Shown piece by piece: positions 34,039 through 42,661 of a DNA stretch of 64,000 nt. The position numbers and the translations under genes are program-made. The notes below the pieces were generated by a model. The model worked only from the letters and a program-made list of their open reading frames with translations. It had not been told where the DNA came from and made no database searches. Each line of letters opens with the position of its first letter. Position 1 is the first letter of the stretch. Source of the DNA: Pseudomonas laurylsulfatiphila (GTDB lineage Bacteria; Pseudomonadota; Gammaproteobacteria; Pseudomonadales; Pseudomonadaceae); the NCBI RefSeq assembly GCF_002934665.1, contig NZ_NIRS01000005.1, positions 372,001 through 436,000 of the forward strand, in the 5' to 3' direction.

Positions 34039-35254
34039 TGCGGTTTCTGCAACAGTAGAGACCGATGCCGCTCAACAGGCTGTAACTGAGCAGGCCGACC
34101 CAGCCCACGGCGCTGGCCGGCCACAGCCCCACCATCGGGGCCAGCCATGCCAATGGCAGATTCGACGCCAGCCGCACCAGCTCCAGCTTCAACGCCCACG
34201 GGCGATTCTCCAGGGCCACGCCCAGCACAAACAGACCGAACGCCACCACTCCCCAGCCCAGCACCAGGGCAGCGACTGACAGCTTCGGTTCGAGATTCAT
34301 CAAGTAGCTGCCCAGTGCGATATAGACGCAGAACTGCAACAAGACGTAGAGCTGCTGACGCCCGTCCAGCGGCACCTCGAATTTGCGGAACTGGCTCAGG
34401 TCCGGCTTGTTCATCGGGTATCTGGCCGCCACGTCCGCCGGGCGCCAGCCCGTGCGCATGAACCAGATCCGCAGCTTGTCCCAGGCGCTTTCGGCACGCC
34501 GCGCATCGGCCCACAACTGCGCGTAGAACTGCACGTTCGCCCACACGGGATTCCAGCTCGCCAGCGGAGTGGTCACGCCGAAGATCACCGGCTCGTTGTC
34601 GTCTTCTTCCTGGAACGAGCCGAACAGACGGTCCCAAATAATGAACACGCCGCCGTAGTTGCGATCCATGTAGAGAGCGTTCTGTGCATGGTGAGCCCGA
34701 TGATTGGATGGCGTGACAAAAAACCATTCGAACCAGCCAAGCTTGGGAATGTGCCGCGTATGCACCCAGAACTGATACAGCAGGTTCAGCGCCGCGACAC
34801 TGACGAACACCAGCAGCGGCACACCAACCACCGCCATCGGCAGATAAAAGATCCAGCCCAGGAGGAATCCGGTACTGGTCTGGCGCAACGCCGTGGACAG
34901 GTTGTAGTCCTCACTCTGGTGATGCACCGAATGCGCGGCCCAGAGAATGTTGCGCTCGTGGCCCAGGCGATGCAGCCAGTAGTAGCAGAAATCGTAGAGG
35001 ACGAAGGCAAACACCCAGGTCAAGACGCTGTCGGCCGACAACTCGAACAGCGCCAGACGCTTGAAGGCGAACGCGTAGGTCACCAGTCCAATGCCTTTGG
35101 TCAGCAGTCCCGTGGTGGTCGACAGCACGCCGGTGCTGATGCTGTTGATCGCGTCAGCCACCCGATAGTTACTCATTCCGCGCCGACGGTCGGCCAGCAG
35201 CTCGAGGGCGATCAGCACAAAGAAGAACGGCACCGCGTACAGAATGAAGTCCAT
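34019..35254 (-). CDS. Sterol desaturase/fatty acid hydroxylase family membrane protein
   Basis: 411 residues from ATG 35254. The di-iron histidine motifs HRLGHERN, HSVHHQSEDYN and HNHRAHHAQN-like NHRAHHAQN are present, together with several membrane segments. The C-terminal 130 residues add further hydrophobic helices. The family hydroxylates or desaturates lipids with O2. The bacterial substrate is unknown. The stop region overlaps dedA tail to tail. Confidence 0.88.
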   Translation of the reverse strand: MDFILYAVPFFFVLIALELLADRRRGMSNYRVADAINSISTGVLSTTTGLLTKGIGLVTYAFAFKRLALFELSADSVLTWVFAFVLYDFCYYWLHRLGHERNILWAAHSVHHQSEDYNLSTALRQTSTGFLLGWIFYLPMAVVGVPLLVFVSVAALNLLYQFWVHTRHIPKLGWFEWFFVTPSNHRAHHAQNALYMDRNYGGVFIIWDRLFGSFQEEDDNEPVIFGVTTPLASWNPVWANVQFYAQLWADARRAESAWDKLRIWFMRTGWRPADVAARYPMNKPDLSQFRKFEVPLDGRQQLYVLLQFCVYIALGSYLMNLEPKLSVAALVLGWGVVAFGLFVLGVALENRPWALKLELVRLASNLPLAWLAPMVGLWPASAVGWVGLLSYSLLSGIGLYCCRNRITRLAS

Positions 35255-35369
35255 GACGCGCCCTGATCGGAATCCTGAGGACAAATGCTATGTGTAACCG
35301 CGAATTAACCCTATGGCAACGTGTGACAAATTAGTGGACATTTAACGCCATGAATCTGGAGAAAAGCCC

Positions 35370-36038
35370 ATGAGCAAAAAAGTTGCAGTGATCCTTTCCG
35401 GTTGTGGCGTGTACGACGGCGCCGAGCTCCACGAGAGCGTCATCACCCTGTTGCGCCTTGATCAACGCGGGGCGCAGGTGCAGTGCTTCGCACCGAACAT
35501 CGCGCAGTTACATGTAATCAATCACCTGACCGGCGAAGAAATGCCCGAATCGCGCAACGTGCTGGTCGAGTCGGCGCGGATTGCCCGGGGCAACATCCAG
35601 GACATCCGTGACGCGAACGTCGATGACTTCGACGCGTTGATCGTGCCCGGCGGCTTCGGCTCAGCCAAGAACCTGTCCAATTTCGCCATTGAAGGCGCCA
35701 GCTGCACCGTTCAACCGGATGTCCTGGCACTGACCGAGGCCTTTGCCGAGGCCGGCAAGCCGGTGGGGTTGATGTGCATATCCCCTGCCCTGGCGGCCAA
35801 GATCTACGGCCCCGGCGTCACCTGCACCATTGGCAATGACACCGACACCGCTGCCGCGATGAACAAGATGGGCGCGACCCATACCGATTGCGCGGTCAGT
35901 GACATCGTCGAAGACAAGGCACGCAAACTGGTGAGCACCCCGGCTTACATGCTGGCGCAATCGATCAGTGAAGTGGCATCGGGGATCAACAAGCTGGTAG
36001 ACCGGGTGCTGGAACTGACCCACGAAAACGACGCCTGA
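35370..36038 (+). CDS. elbB: Isoprenoid biosynthesis glyoxalase ElbB
   Basis: 222 residues. The DJ-1/PfpI-like class I amidotransferase fold is evident: VILSGCGVYDGAELHESV, DALIVPGGFGSAKNLSNFA and LMCISPALAAKIYG with the nucleophile-elbow Cys. E. coli ElbB has glyoxalase activity and is linked to lycopene yield. GGAGA precedes the ATG by about 9 nt. It is monocistronic, followed by a REP pair. Confidence 0.93.
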   Translation: MSKKVAVILSGCGVYDGAELHESVITLLRLDQRGAQVQCFAPNIAQLHVINHLTGEEMPESRNVLVESARIARGNIQDIRDANVDDFDALIVPGGFGSAKNLSNFAIEGASCTVQPDVLALTEAFAEAGKPVGLMCISPALAAKIYGPGVTCTIGNDTDTAAAMNKMGATHTDCAVSDIVEDKARKLVSTPAYMLAQSISEVASGINKLVDRVLELTHENDA

Positions 36039-36051
36039 CACCCTTCAAAAA

Positions 36052-36142
36052 TGTGGGAGCGAGCTTGCTCGCGATGGGGCCAACACATTCAACTTTGATG
36101 TTGTCTGTAAGTCCGCTATCGCGAGCAAGCTCGCTCCCACAA
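36052..36142. repeat. REP doublet (GGAGCGAGCTTGCTCGC type)
   Basis: Inverted pair TGTGGGAGCGAGCTTGCTCG and CGAGCAAGCTCGCTCCCACA between the convergent elbB and yaiI-like genes. Confidence 0.88.
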
Positions 36143-36157
36143 GGTTCGCCGCAGGTC

Positions 36158-36613
36158 TCAAGAATTGCGGGCCAGCCGTGTGAGGATCCGGTCCAGCGCA
36201 TTGGCAAACGCCTGCTTCTCACGGTCGCCAAACGGTGCCGGTCCACCCCCCATCTGCCCCTGTTCGCGCAAATCAGTGAACAGGTTGCGCACCGCCAGCC
36301 GCTCCCCCATGTTCTGCGCGTCAAACTCCTTGCCCCGAGGATCGAGCACGGCCACACCGTTCTTGAACAGACGGTCGGCCAATGGCACATCGCTGCAGAT
36401 CACCAGTTCACCAGGCACCGCGTGCTCCACCAGGTAGTCATCCGCCGCATCCGGTCCGCTCGGCACCACGATCAGCTTGACCAACGCCAGCCCCGGCTTG
36501 GTCTGCGGCTGCCCGGCCACCAGCACCACTTCGAACTGGCGCTTGAGGGCGAACTTCACCACCAGATCCTTGGCTGCCCGTGGGCAGGCATCGGCGTCGA
36601 TCCACACACGCAT
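36158..36613 (-). CDS. YaiI/YqxD (UPF0178) family protein
   Basis: 151 residues. The N-terminal MRVWIDADACPRAAKDLVVK with acidic residues and VICSDVPLADRLFKNGVAVL are typical of this NYN/PIN-like fold, which suggests a metal-dependent nuclease. The biological role is unknown in the family. Confidence 0.9.
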   Translation of the reverse strand: MRVWIDADACPRAAKDLVVKFALKRQFEVVLVAGQPQTKPGLALVKLIVVPSGPDAADDYLVEHAVPGELVICSDVPLADRLFKNGVAVLDPRGKEFDAQNMGERLAVRNLFTDLREQGQMGGGPAPFGDREKQAFANALDRILTRLARNS

Positions 36614-36635
36614 TGTATATTCCTCTGTTGAAAAG

Positions 36636-36700
36636 CATCGCGGGCAAGCCCGCTCCCACAGGTTAGCGCTAAACCTGTGGGAGCGGGCTTGCCCGCGAAT
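36636..36700. repeat. REP doublet (GGAGCGGGCTTGCCCGC type), close pair
   Basis: The two arms CGCGGGCAAGCCCGCTCCCA and TGGGAGCGGGCTTGCCCGCG are only about 15 bp apart. The extended dyad CAGGTTTAGCGCTAACCTG-like core makes this one of the tightest pairs in the window. Confidence 0.9.
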
Positions 36701-36723
36701 GTGAGCGCAGCGAATGCTGTTGT

Positions 36724-38622
36724 TTAAGAAACCTGCACCCGCCGCTTCTCAACCACCCGGCTACGACCATACAACACGACAATCGCAATGATCGCCACGG
36801 CCTGAGCACTCAGCGAGTAGGCATCGGCGTGGATCCCCAGCCAGTCGAAGTCAAAGAACGGCACCGGCCGCGTGCCGAAAATTCCGGCTTCCTGCAGCGC
36901 TTTCACGCCATGCCCGGCAAACACCACCGACAAGGCGCACAGCAGACCCGCGTTGATGCTGAAGAACAGCGCCAGCGGCAACTTCGCCGAACCGCGCAAA
37001 ATCACCCAGGCCAGGCCGATCAGCAGCACCACCGCCGTGGCCCCACCGGCCAACACGGCGTTGTGCCCTGCGGGACCTGCCTGCAGCCACAGGGTTTCGT
37101 AGAACAGAATCACTTCGAACAGTTCGCGATACACCGAGAAAAACGCCAGGGTCGCAAAGCCGAAACGCCCACCGCCACCGACCAGGCTGGACTTGATGTA
37201 ATCCTGCCAGGCCGCCGCATGACGACGGTCATGCATCCACACGCCCAGCCACAGCACCATGACACTGGCAAACAACGCCGTCGCGCCTTCCAGCAACTCG
37301 CGCTGCGAACCGCTGACATCAATCACATAAGCTGCCAGCGCCCAGGTGCCCAACCCGGCCAGAAATGCCAGCCCCCAACCGACGTTGACGCTGCGCACCG
37401 CCGCCTGTTGACCCGTGTTGCGCAGGAAGGCAAGGATCGCCGCCAGCACCAGGATCGCCTCCAGACCTTCGCGCAGCAGAATCAGCAAGCCGGAAATGTA
37501 ACTCAGCGACCAGCTCAAACCGTCTTTGCCCAACAAGCCGGCCGATGCCTTCAACTTGTCCTTGGCCACGTCCAGGCGTTGCTCGACCTCGCTCACCGGC
37601 AAGCCGTCCTGCAACGACTGACGGTAGGCCATCAGGGATTTTTCCGTGTCTTTACGCACGTTGGCGTCAATGTTATCCAGCGAGCTCTCGACCAGCTCGA
37701 AGCCTTCCAGATACGCCGCTACCGATAAGTCATAAGCCTGATCATGCTCACCGGCACGATACGCCGCGATGCTCTTGTCCAGCGTGGCCGCCGTGTAGTC
37801 AAGCAGTTGCGCCGGGCCACGCTTGACCTGCGGCGGTTGCGCCCGCTGGGCACGGAAGGTCGCGGCGGCTTGCGGGCCTTCGACGGCCTGTACTTCGGCC
37901 GGGGTCTGACGAGCGAGGTCGGCGATGTTGTAGGTCTTTTCAGCCTTGGCCGTCGCCGGGTCAACACTGAAGCCCGCAATATAGGTGGCCAGGTCCCAAC
38001 GCTGACGATCATCCAGCTGGTCGGCGAAGGCCGGCATGTCAGTGCCTTCAATGCCTTGGCCGAGGGTGCTGTAGATCGCGTAGAGGCTCAGGCGGTCCAG
38101 CCGTGAGGCATCACGCAGATCGGTGGGCGCTGGCGTCATGCCGACACCTGCCGGGCCGTCACCGGCTCCTGAGTCGCCATGGCAGACCGAGCATTGCTGA
38201 GTGTACAGCGGCGCGCCACGCACCGGGTCCGGCGTAATGACCGGGGCCTGGCTGACTTCATAGGCCACGGCCAGTTTCGCACCCAGTTGCCGGGCCTGGC
38301 GTGCAACTTCGGCACCGTCCTGATGGGCGTCGATGGAGTTTCCCAGCGCGGCCAGGCTTTGCTCCAGCGCGGCTTTTTCCGGCTTGGCCGGCATGGCTGC
38401 AATCAGACTTCCCAGGGTCCTGACCGACTCTTGCTGCGCGCGAAATCCGGACGGGTCCGTGATGCTGCCCGCCTGCACCGTGCCCGGGTAATCCGCGCCG
38501 ATGTAGTCGAGCAAGTGCAGCGCCTGCGGCGTACCTTCGGCGGAGGCGGCCAGCAGTTGAAAGCTGCACGCAGCCACCAGCGGCAGCAACAGCCAGGCCA
38601 GGAAACGGGAGGGGGCAATCAT
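36724..38622 (-). CDS. Cytochrome c/FTR1-family iron permease
   Basis: 632 residues. After a signal segment it has a helical region and a cytochrome c domain with heme motif CSVCH (Cys144, Cys147, His148) and Met ligand candidate in GTDMPAF. The C-terminal half is an FTR1/EfeU-type permease with both REXXE motifs, REGLE in LLREGLEAILVLAAIL and RELFE in VYRELFEVILFYETLW. The fusion suggests that iron is oxidised or electrons handled on the periplasmic side before import. No efeO/efeB gene is adjacent. Matches PA5248. Confidence 0.92.
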   Translation of the reverse strand: MIAPSRFLAWLLLPLVAACSFQLLAASAEGTPQALHLLDYIGADYPGTVQAGSITDPSGFRAQQESVRTLGSLIAAMPAKPEKAALEQSLAALGNSIDAHQDGAEVARQARQLGAKLAVAYEVSQAPVITPDPVRGAPLYTQQCSVCHGDSGAGDGPAGVGMTPAPTDLRDASRLDRLSLYAIYSTLGQGIEGTDMPAFADQLDDRQRWDLATYIAGFSVDPATAKAEKTYNIADLARQTPAEVQAVEGPQAAATFRAQRAQPPQVKRGPAQLLDYTAATLDKSIAAYRAGEHDQAYDLSVAAYLEGFELVESSLDNIDANVRKDTEKSLMAYRQSLQDGLPVSEVEQRLDVAKDKLKASAGLLGKDGLSWSLSYISGLLILLREGLEAILVLAAILAFLRNTGQQAAVRSVNVGWGLAFLAGLGTWALAAYVIDVSGSQRELLEGATALFASVMVLWLGVWMHDRRHAAAWQDYIKSSLVGGGGRFGFATLAFFSVYRELFEVILFYETLWLQAGPAGHNAVLAGGATAVVLLIGLAWVILRGSAKLPLALFFSINAGLLCALSVVFAGHGVKALQEAGIFGTRPVPFFDFDWLGIHADAYSLSAQAVAIIAIVVLYGRSRVVEKRRVQVS

Positions 38623-38638
38623 GAATGAATCTCAATTT
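38621..38638 (-). promoter_or_regulatory. Weak Fur-box candidate at the FTR1 start
   Basis: On the minus strand AAATTGAGATTCATTCAT resembles Pseudomonas Fur sites (9 of 14 core positions). It overlaps the start codon and occupies the place of a ribosome site, which is otherwise absent. Confidence 0.25.
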
Positions 38639-38741
38639 GAAAAACGAAGTTACATATTGTTATCGCCCAACGGGTTTCGCTCAAGCTTTGTTGATACTTC
38701 TTCGTAATTGCATCGGTTTCGGGAACAGCTCCCCCCAAACG

Positions 38742-38772
38742 AAAAAGGCGACCACCCGGGCCGCCTTTTTTT
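38742..38772 (-). terminator. Intrinsic terminator of the LysE-family gene
   Basis: On the minus strand AAAGGCGG, a GC-rich loop, then CGCCTTTTT. It lies 14 nt downstream of the LysE-like stop. The opposite strand has a T7 tract, so it may work both ways. Confidence 0.78.
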
Positions 38773-38785
38773 GTCAGTCGCCGTT

Positions 38786-39418
38786 TTACACGGCGGCCCT
38801 GCGCAACGTCGCCATAAACGCCGCCGCCCCGATGAACAGCCCGGCAAAGGTCCGGTTCATGCGCTTTTGCTGTTTCGGTGTGCGCAACAGACGCAGCACT
38901 TTGGACGCCAGACCGGTGTAGCCGGCCATGACGATCAGGTCGACGCAGACCATGGTCACGCCAATCACCAGATACTGAATCAGCAGCGGAGCATGAGGGT
39001 CGATGAACTGCGGCAACACCGCCAGCATGAACACCAGCGCCTTGGGGTTGCTGATGTTCACCAGAAAACCACGGAATACCAGGGCCATCGGCTTGCCGAT
39101 CTGACGCACCGCCGCGTCATCGCTCATGTCGCTGGGCAGCGCACGCCATTGCTTGATCGCGAGGTAGACCAGGTACGCCACGCCAAACCATTTGATGGCG
39201 TAGAAGGCCGTGGCCGAAGCCGTGAGAATGGCGCCGACACCGGCACCGACGATGGCGATCTGCAAAGCCAGGCCCAGTTGCAGGCCCAGGGCATTCCAGT
39301 AGCCACGCCAGAAGCCGTATTGCAGGCCGCTGGACATCGACGCAATGGCGCCGGCACCGGGGGACAGGCTGATCACCCAGCAGGCGGCAAAAAACGCCAG
39401 CCATGTTTGAAGCTCCAT
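38786..39418 (-). CDS. LysE/RhtB-family exporter
   Basis: 210 residues, about six membrane segments. The family N-terminus (FFAACWVISLSPGAGAIASM) and the segment GFLVNISNPKALVFMLAVLP are clear. Members export amino acids or homoserine lactones. The substrate is not predictable. It has a terminator directly after the stop. Confidence 0.92.
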   Translation of the reverse strand: MELQTWLAFFAACWVISLSPGAGAIASMSSGLQYGFWRGYWNALGLQLGLALQIAIVGAGVGAILTASATAFYAIKWFGVAYLVYLAIKQWRALPSDMSDDAAVRQIGKPMALVFRGFLVNISNPKALVFMLAVLPQFIDPHAPLLIQYLVIGVTMVCVDLIVMAGYTGLASKVLRLLRTPKQQKRMNRTFAGLFIGAAAFMATLRRAAV

Positions 39419-39535
39419 TGCACACCTCGACTCGGACTCGTGACAGACGTCTAAGCTAATGCGGCTTTGATTGGATGGCTACCGATTTTTTGTGGGGCAT
39501 GGCGACGGCCGACCAGCGTTTACAGGGGCGGGCCC

Positions 39536-39630
39536 CTTCGCGAGCAGGCTCGCTCCCACATTGGCTCTCAGGTGCCCACAAGATTTGTGTTCGCTGAAGA
39601 TCGACTGTGGGAGCGAGCCTGCTCGCGAAA
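39536..39630. repeat. REP doublet (GGAGCGAGCCTGCTCGC type)
   Basis: Inverted pair CGCGAGCAGGCTCGCTCCCA and TGGGAGCGAGCCTGCTCGCG, about 50 bp apart, between the lysE-like start and the end of the mscS-like gene. Confidence 0.88.
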
Positions 39631-39654
39631 GCAATCTGTCACGCAACAGAAGGA

Positions 39655-40236
39655 CTACTTTTCAAACCCGCTCGAAGGGAACATATCAGTCCCCCGCCAA
39701 CGCCGAACCGAACGCTGGAAGAACAAACTGTTGGGCACCTGCACCATGGCGCTGCCGGTGCCGGCTTCTTCAGCCTCTATCAACGTGGTGTAAAGAAGAT
39801 TGATCGCCACCACCCGGCCTTTGACGCCGGGCTTGTCGGTGGTGTCCACCAACTCGACCACGTCACCTATGCGGAACGGGCCGACGGTAAAGATCAGGAT
39901 CGCGCACAGCAGGTTCGAGAGCACGCTCCACATGGCGAAAAACGCCACCGCCGCGACCGCGACGAAACCGGACAACGCGGTCCAGAGCACCGTGGCCGAT
40001 ACACCGAGTCGCTCCAGCACGAAAATCAGCGCGCTGCCCATGATCAGCCAGCGCAAGCCGCCTCGCAGCGGCATCATCAATTGCGGCGGAAACGGGTAAC
40101 GCTCACCGAGACGGGTCAGGCCTTTGGCGACGAAGCGCTGGGTGAAGTAGCCGGCGAGCAGGATCAGCAGGAGTTGCACGCCGAGCCAGATCGGCTCGAC
40201 CCACACCGCCGGCAACGGCAGCTTGAAGGCGTCCAT
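39655..40236 (-). CDS. Small MscS-family mechanosensitive channel
   Basis: 193 residues from ATG 40236, which overlaps the ABC-F stop (TGATG). It has three hydrophobic segments followed by the MscS beta domain (GPFRIGDVVELVDTTDKPGV, then VVAINLLYTTL). The long C-terminal cage domain of E. coli MscS is missing, as in other short pseudomonad members. It may open on hypo-osmotic shock. It is translationally coupled to the ABC-F gene. Confidence 0.88.
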   Translation of the reverse strand: MDAFKLPLPAVWVEPIWLGVQLLLILLAGYFTQRFVAKGLTRLGERYPFPPQLMMPLRGGLRWLIMGSALIFVLERLGVSATVLWTALSGFVAVAAVAFFAMWSVLSNLLCAILIFTVGPFRIGDVVELVDTTDKPGVKGRVVAINLLYTTLIEAEEAGTGSAMVQVPNSLFFQRSVRRWRGTDMFPSSGFEK

Positions 40237-42146
40237 CAGGACAGCGCCTCCAACTCCGCCTGCATGCTTTCCAGCAATTCCAGGGCTTCCATCCACGCTT
40301 CTTCCAGCTCCGCCTCACGCACCTTCAGCTTGGCCTGTTCGGCCAGCAGATCACGCAATTCGTTCTTGCGCGCCGGCTCGTAGATGTCGCTGTCGCCGAG
40401 GCTGGTATCGACCTTCGCCAGTTTTTCGTGGAGCTTGCCCAGTTCGGCTTCGAGCTTGTCAGCCTCACGCTTGTGCGGGGCCAGCTGCTGACGCAACGCC
40501 GCTGCGGCCTGACGCTGGGCTTTCTTGTCGGTTTTGTCCGGGTTGACCGGGGTGCTGCTGACCGGGGCATTACGCTGGCGATACTCCACCAGCCAGCGGG
40601 TGTAGTCCTCCAGGTCGCCGTCGAACTCCTCGACCTTGCCGTCCGCCACCAGATAGAAATTGTCGGTGGTGCTTTTGAGCAAATGACGATCGTGAGAGAC
40701 CACCAGTACCGCACCACTGAACTCCTGCAGGGCCATGGTCAGCGCCAGGCGCATTTCCAAGTCCAAGTGGTTGGTCGGTTCGTCGAGCAGCAACAGGTTC
40801 GGCCGGTCCCAGGCAATCAATGCCAGGGCCAGGCGCGCCTTTTCACCACCGGAAAAATTCAGTACCGGCTCGTCGATCCGCGCGCCACGGAAGTCGAAAC
40901 CGCCGAGGAAGTCGCGCAAGGTCTGTTCGCGCTCGGTCGGTGCCAGGCGCTGCAGGTGCAGCAACGGGCTGGCCTTGGAATCCAGAGAGTCGAGCTGATG
41001 CTGGGCGAAGTAACCGACCACGGTGTTCTCGCCACGGGTCAAGCGACCGGCCAATGGCGAGAGCTCACCGGCAAGGTTCTTGATCAGGGTCGATTTACCA
41101 GCACCGTTAGGGCCGAGCAGACCGATTCGCGCACCCGGGGTCAGTTGCAGCTTGACCTTCTCCAGCACGGTTTTGTCGCCGTAACCCAGGCGGGCGTCGG
41201 ACAGGTCGATCAGCGGGCTGGAAATCTTCTGCGATTCGCGGAAGACAAAGTCGAACGGCGAATCGACGTGGGCAGCGGTCAGCTCTTCCATCCGCTCCAG
41301 GGCCTTGATCCGGCTCTGGGCCTGACGGGCCTTGGTGGCCTGGGCCTTGAAGCGGGCGATGTAGCTTTCCATGTGCGCACGTTGCGCCTGTTGCTTCTCG
41401 TAGGCTTGCTGTTGCTGGGCCAGGCGTTCGGCACGGGCGCGCTCGAAGGCGCTGTAGCCACCGCGGTACAGGGTGATCTTGCGCTGATCGACGTGGGCCA
41501 CGTGATCGACCACGGCATCGAGGAAGTCCCGATCGTGGGAGATCAGCATCAGGGTGCCCGGATAGCTCTTGAGCCATTCCTCAAGCCAGATGATGGCGTC
41601 GAGGTCCAGGTGGTTGGTCGGTTCGTCGAGCAGCAGCAGGTCCGACGGGCACATCAAGGCCTGTGCCAGGTTCAGACGCATCCGCCAGCCACCGGAGAAG
41701 TCCCCGACCTGGCGATCCATCTGCTCGTTGGTGAATCCAAGACCGGCCAGCAACTTGCGCGCCCGGGCGTCGGCGGTGTAACCGTCGGCGCTGTCGAGTT
41801 CCGAATGCAGGCGCGCCTGTGCGGCACCGTCATGGGCCGCTTCGGCTGCCGCCAGGTCGCGTTGCACCTGGCGCAGGCGCAGGTCGCCATCGAGCACGTA
41901 GTCGACGGCCAGGCGTTCGAGGGTGTCGACCTCCTGGCGCATGTGGGCGATACGCCAGTCGGCCGGCAGGAAGCAATCACCCGAGTCCGGGTGCAGCTCA
42001 CCCCGAAGCAAGGCGAACAGGCTCGATTTGCCGGCGCCGTTGGCACCGATGAGGCCGGCTTTCTGGCCGGCGTGCAGGGTCAGCTCGGCGTCTTCTAGCA
42101 GACGTTGCGGGCCACGCTGTAAAGTCAGGTTCTGAAGTCGAATCAT
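40236..42146 (-). CDS. ABC-F ATPase (YheS-like ribosome-associated factor)
   Basis: 636 residues from ATG 42146 (MIRLQNLTLQRGPQRLLEDA). Two ABC domains are seen with Walker A GANGAGKSS and GPNGAGKST, signatures VGDFSGGWRMRLNLAQAL and NFSGGEKARLALALI, and Walker B LLLLDEPTNHLD twice. There is no membrane domain. A charged coiled coil closes the C-terminus. ABC-F proteins act on ribosomes in translation. It is the first gene of a unit with the MscS-like gene. Confidence 0.94.
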   Translation of the reverse strand: MIRLQNLTLQRGPQRLLEDAELTLHAGQKAGLIGANGAGKSSLFALLRGELHPDSGDCFLPADWRIAHMRQEVDTLERLAVDYVLDGDLRLRQVQRDLAAAEAAHDGAAQARLHSELDSADGYTADARARKLLAGLGFTNEQMDRQVGDFSGGWRMRLNLAQALMCPSDLLLLDEPTNHLDLDAIIWLEEWLKSYPGTLMLISHDRDFLDAVVDHVAHVDQRKITLYRGGYSAFERARAERLAQQQQAYEKQQAQRAHMESYIARFKAQATKARQAQSRIKALERMEELTAAHVDSPFDFVFRESQKISSPLIDLSDARLGYGDKTVLEKVKLQLTPGARIGLLGPNGAGKSTLIKNLAGELSPLAGRLTRGENTVVGYFAQHQLDSLDSKASPLLHLQRLAPTEREQTLRDFLGGFDFRGARIDEPVLNFSGGEKARLALALIAWDRPNLLLLDEPTNHLDLEMRLALTMALQEFSGAVLVVSHDRHLLKSTTDNFYLVADGKVEEFDGDLEDYTRWLVEYRQRNAPVSSTPVNPDKTDKKAQRQAAAALRQQLAPHKREADKLEAELGKLHEKLAKVDTSLGDSDIYEPARKNELRDLLAEQAKLKVREAELEEAWMEALELLESMQAELEALS

Positions 42147-42196
42147 AATGGCGGCGGAGTCTACCAGCTTCGCTCGCAACTGGCGCGAGTAGCACT

Positions 42197-42661
42197 ATGT
42201 CCTCTGACCTGTGGAGCTTTTCCCTGACCACTTATGCCCGTCCCGGTGTTGAGCAGGCATGCCTGCAATTGCAGTCGGCGGGGGTCAATGTGTGTCTGTT
42301 GCTGTGTGGTGCGTGGCTGGGACACCGAGGCGTGGCCTGCGATGAGCAGCGCTTGCAGCAACTGCGCAGAGTGGCCACCTCGTGGGACATCGATGTCGTG
42401 CGGCCGTTACGCACCTTACGCACACAATGGAAGGTCGGGGCTACGCAAGACGCAGATCTGCATGCTCTGCGTGAACAAGTGAAGGCACTCGAGCTGGAAG
42501 CCGAACGGCATCTGTTGTTGCGGCTGGAGAGATCGGCGCAGAGTTGGCCGCAAAATGCCGAGACCGATCTGGCGGCCTGGCTGGAAGGTGTGACGGCCGA
42601 GGCCGCCCACCTGCACCGCGACGCGCTGCATCAGCTGCGCGTCGCGGTAACCGGCACTTAG
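42197..42661 (+). CDS. TIGR02444-family conserved protein
   Basis: 154 residues, beginning MSSDLWSFSLTTYARPGVEQ and containing ACLQLQSAGVNVCLLLCGAWL, the recognisable family core. The rest is helical and charged. Function unknown. Its stop overlaps the algP stop on the other strand (TTAG), so the two genes end tail to tail with no room for a terminator. Confidence 0.85.
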   Translation: MSSDLWSFSLTTYARPGVEQACLQLQSAGVNVCLLLCGAWLGHRGVACDEQRLQQLRRVATSWDIDVVRPLRTLRTQWKVGATQDADLHALREQVKALELEAERHLLLRLERSAQSWPQNAETDLAAWLEGVTAEAAHLHRDALHQLRVAVTGT

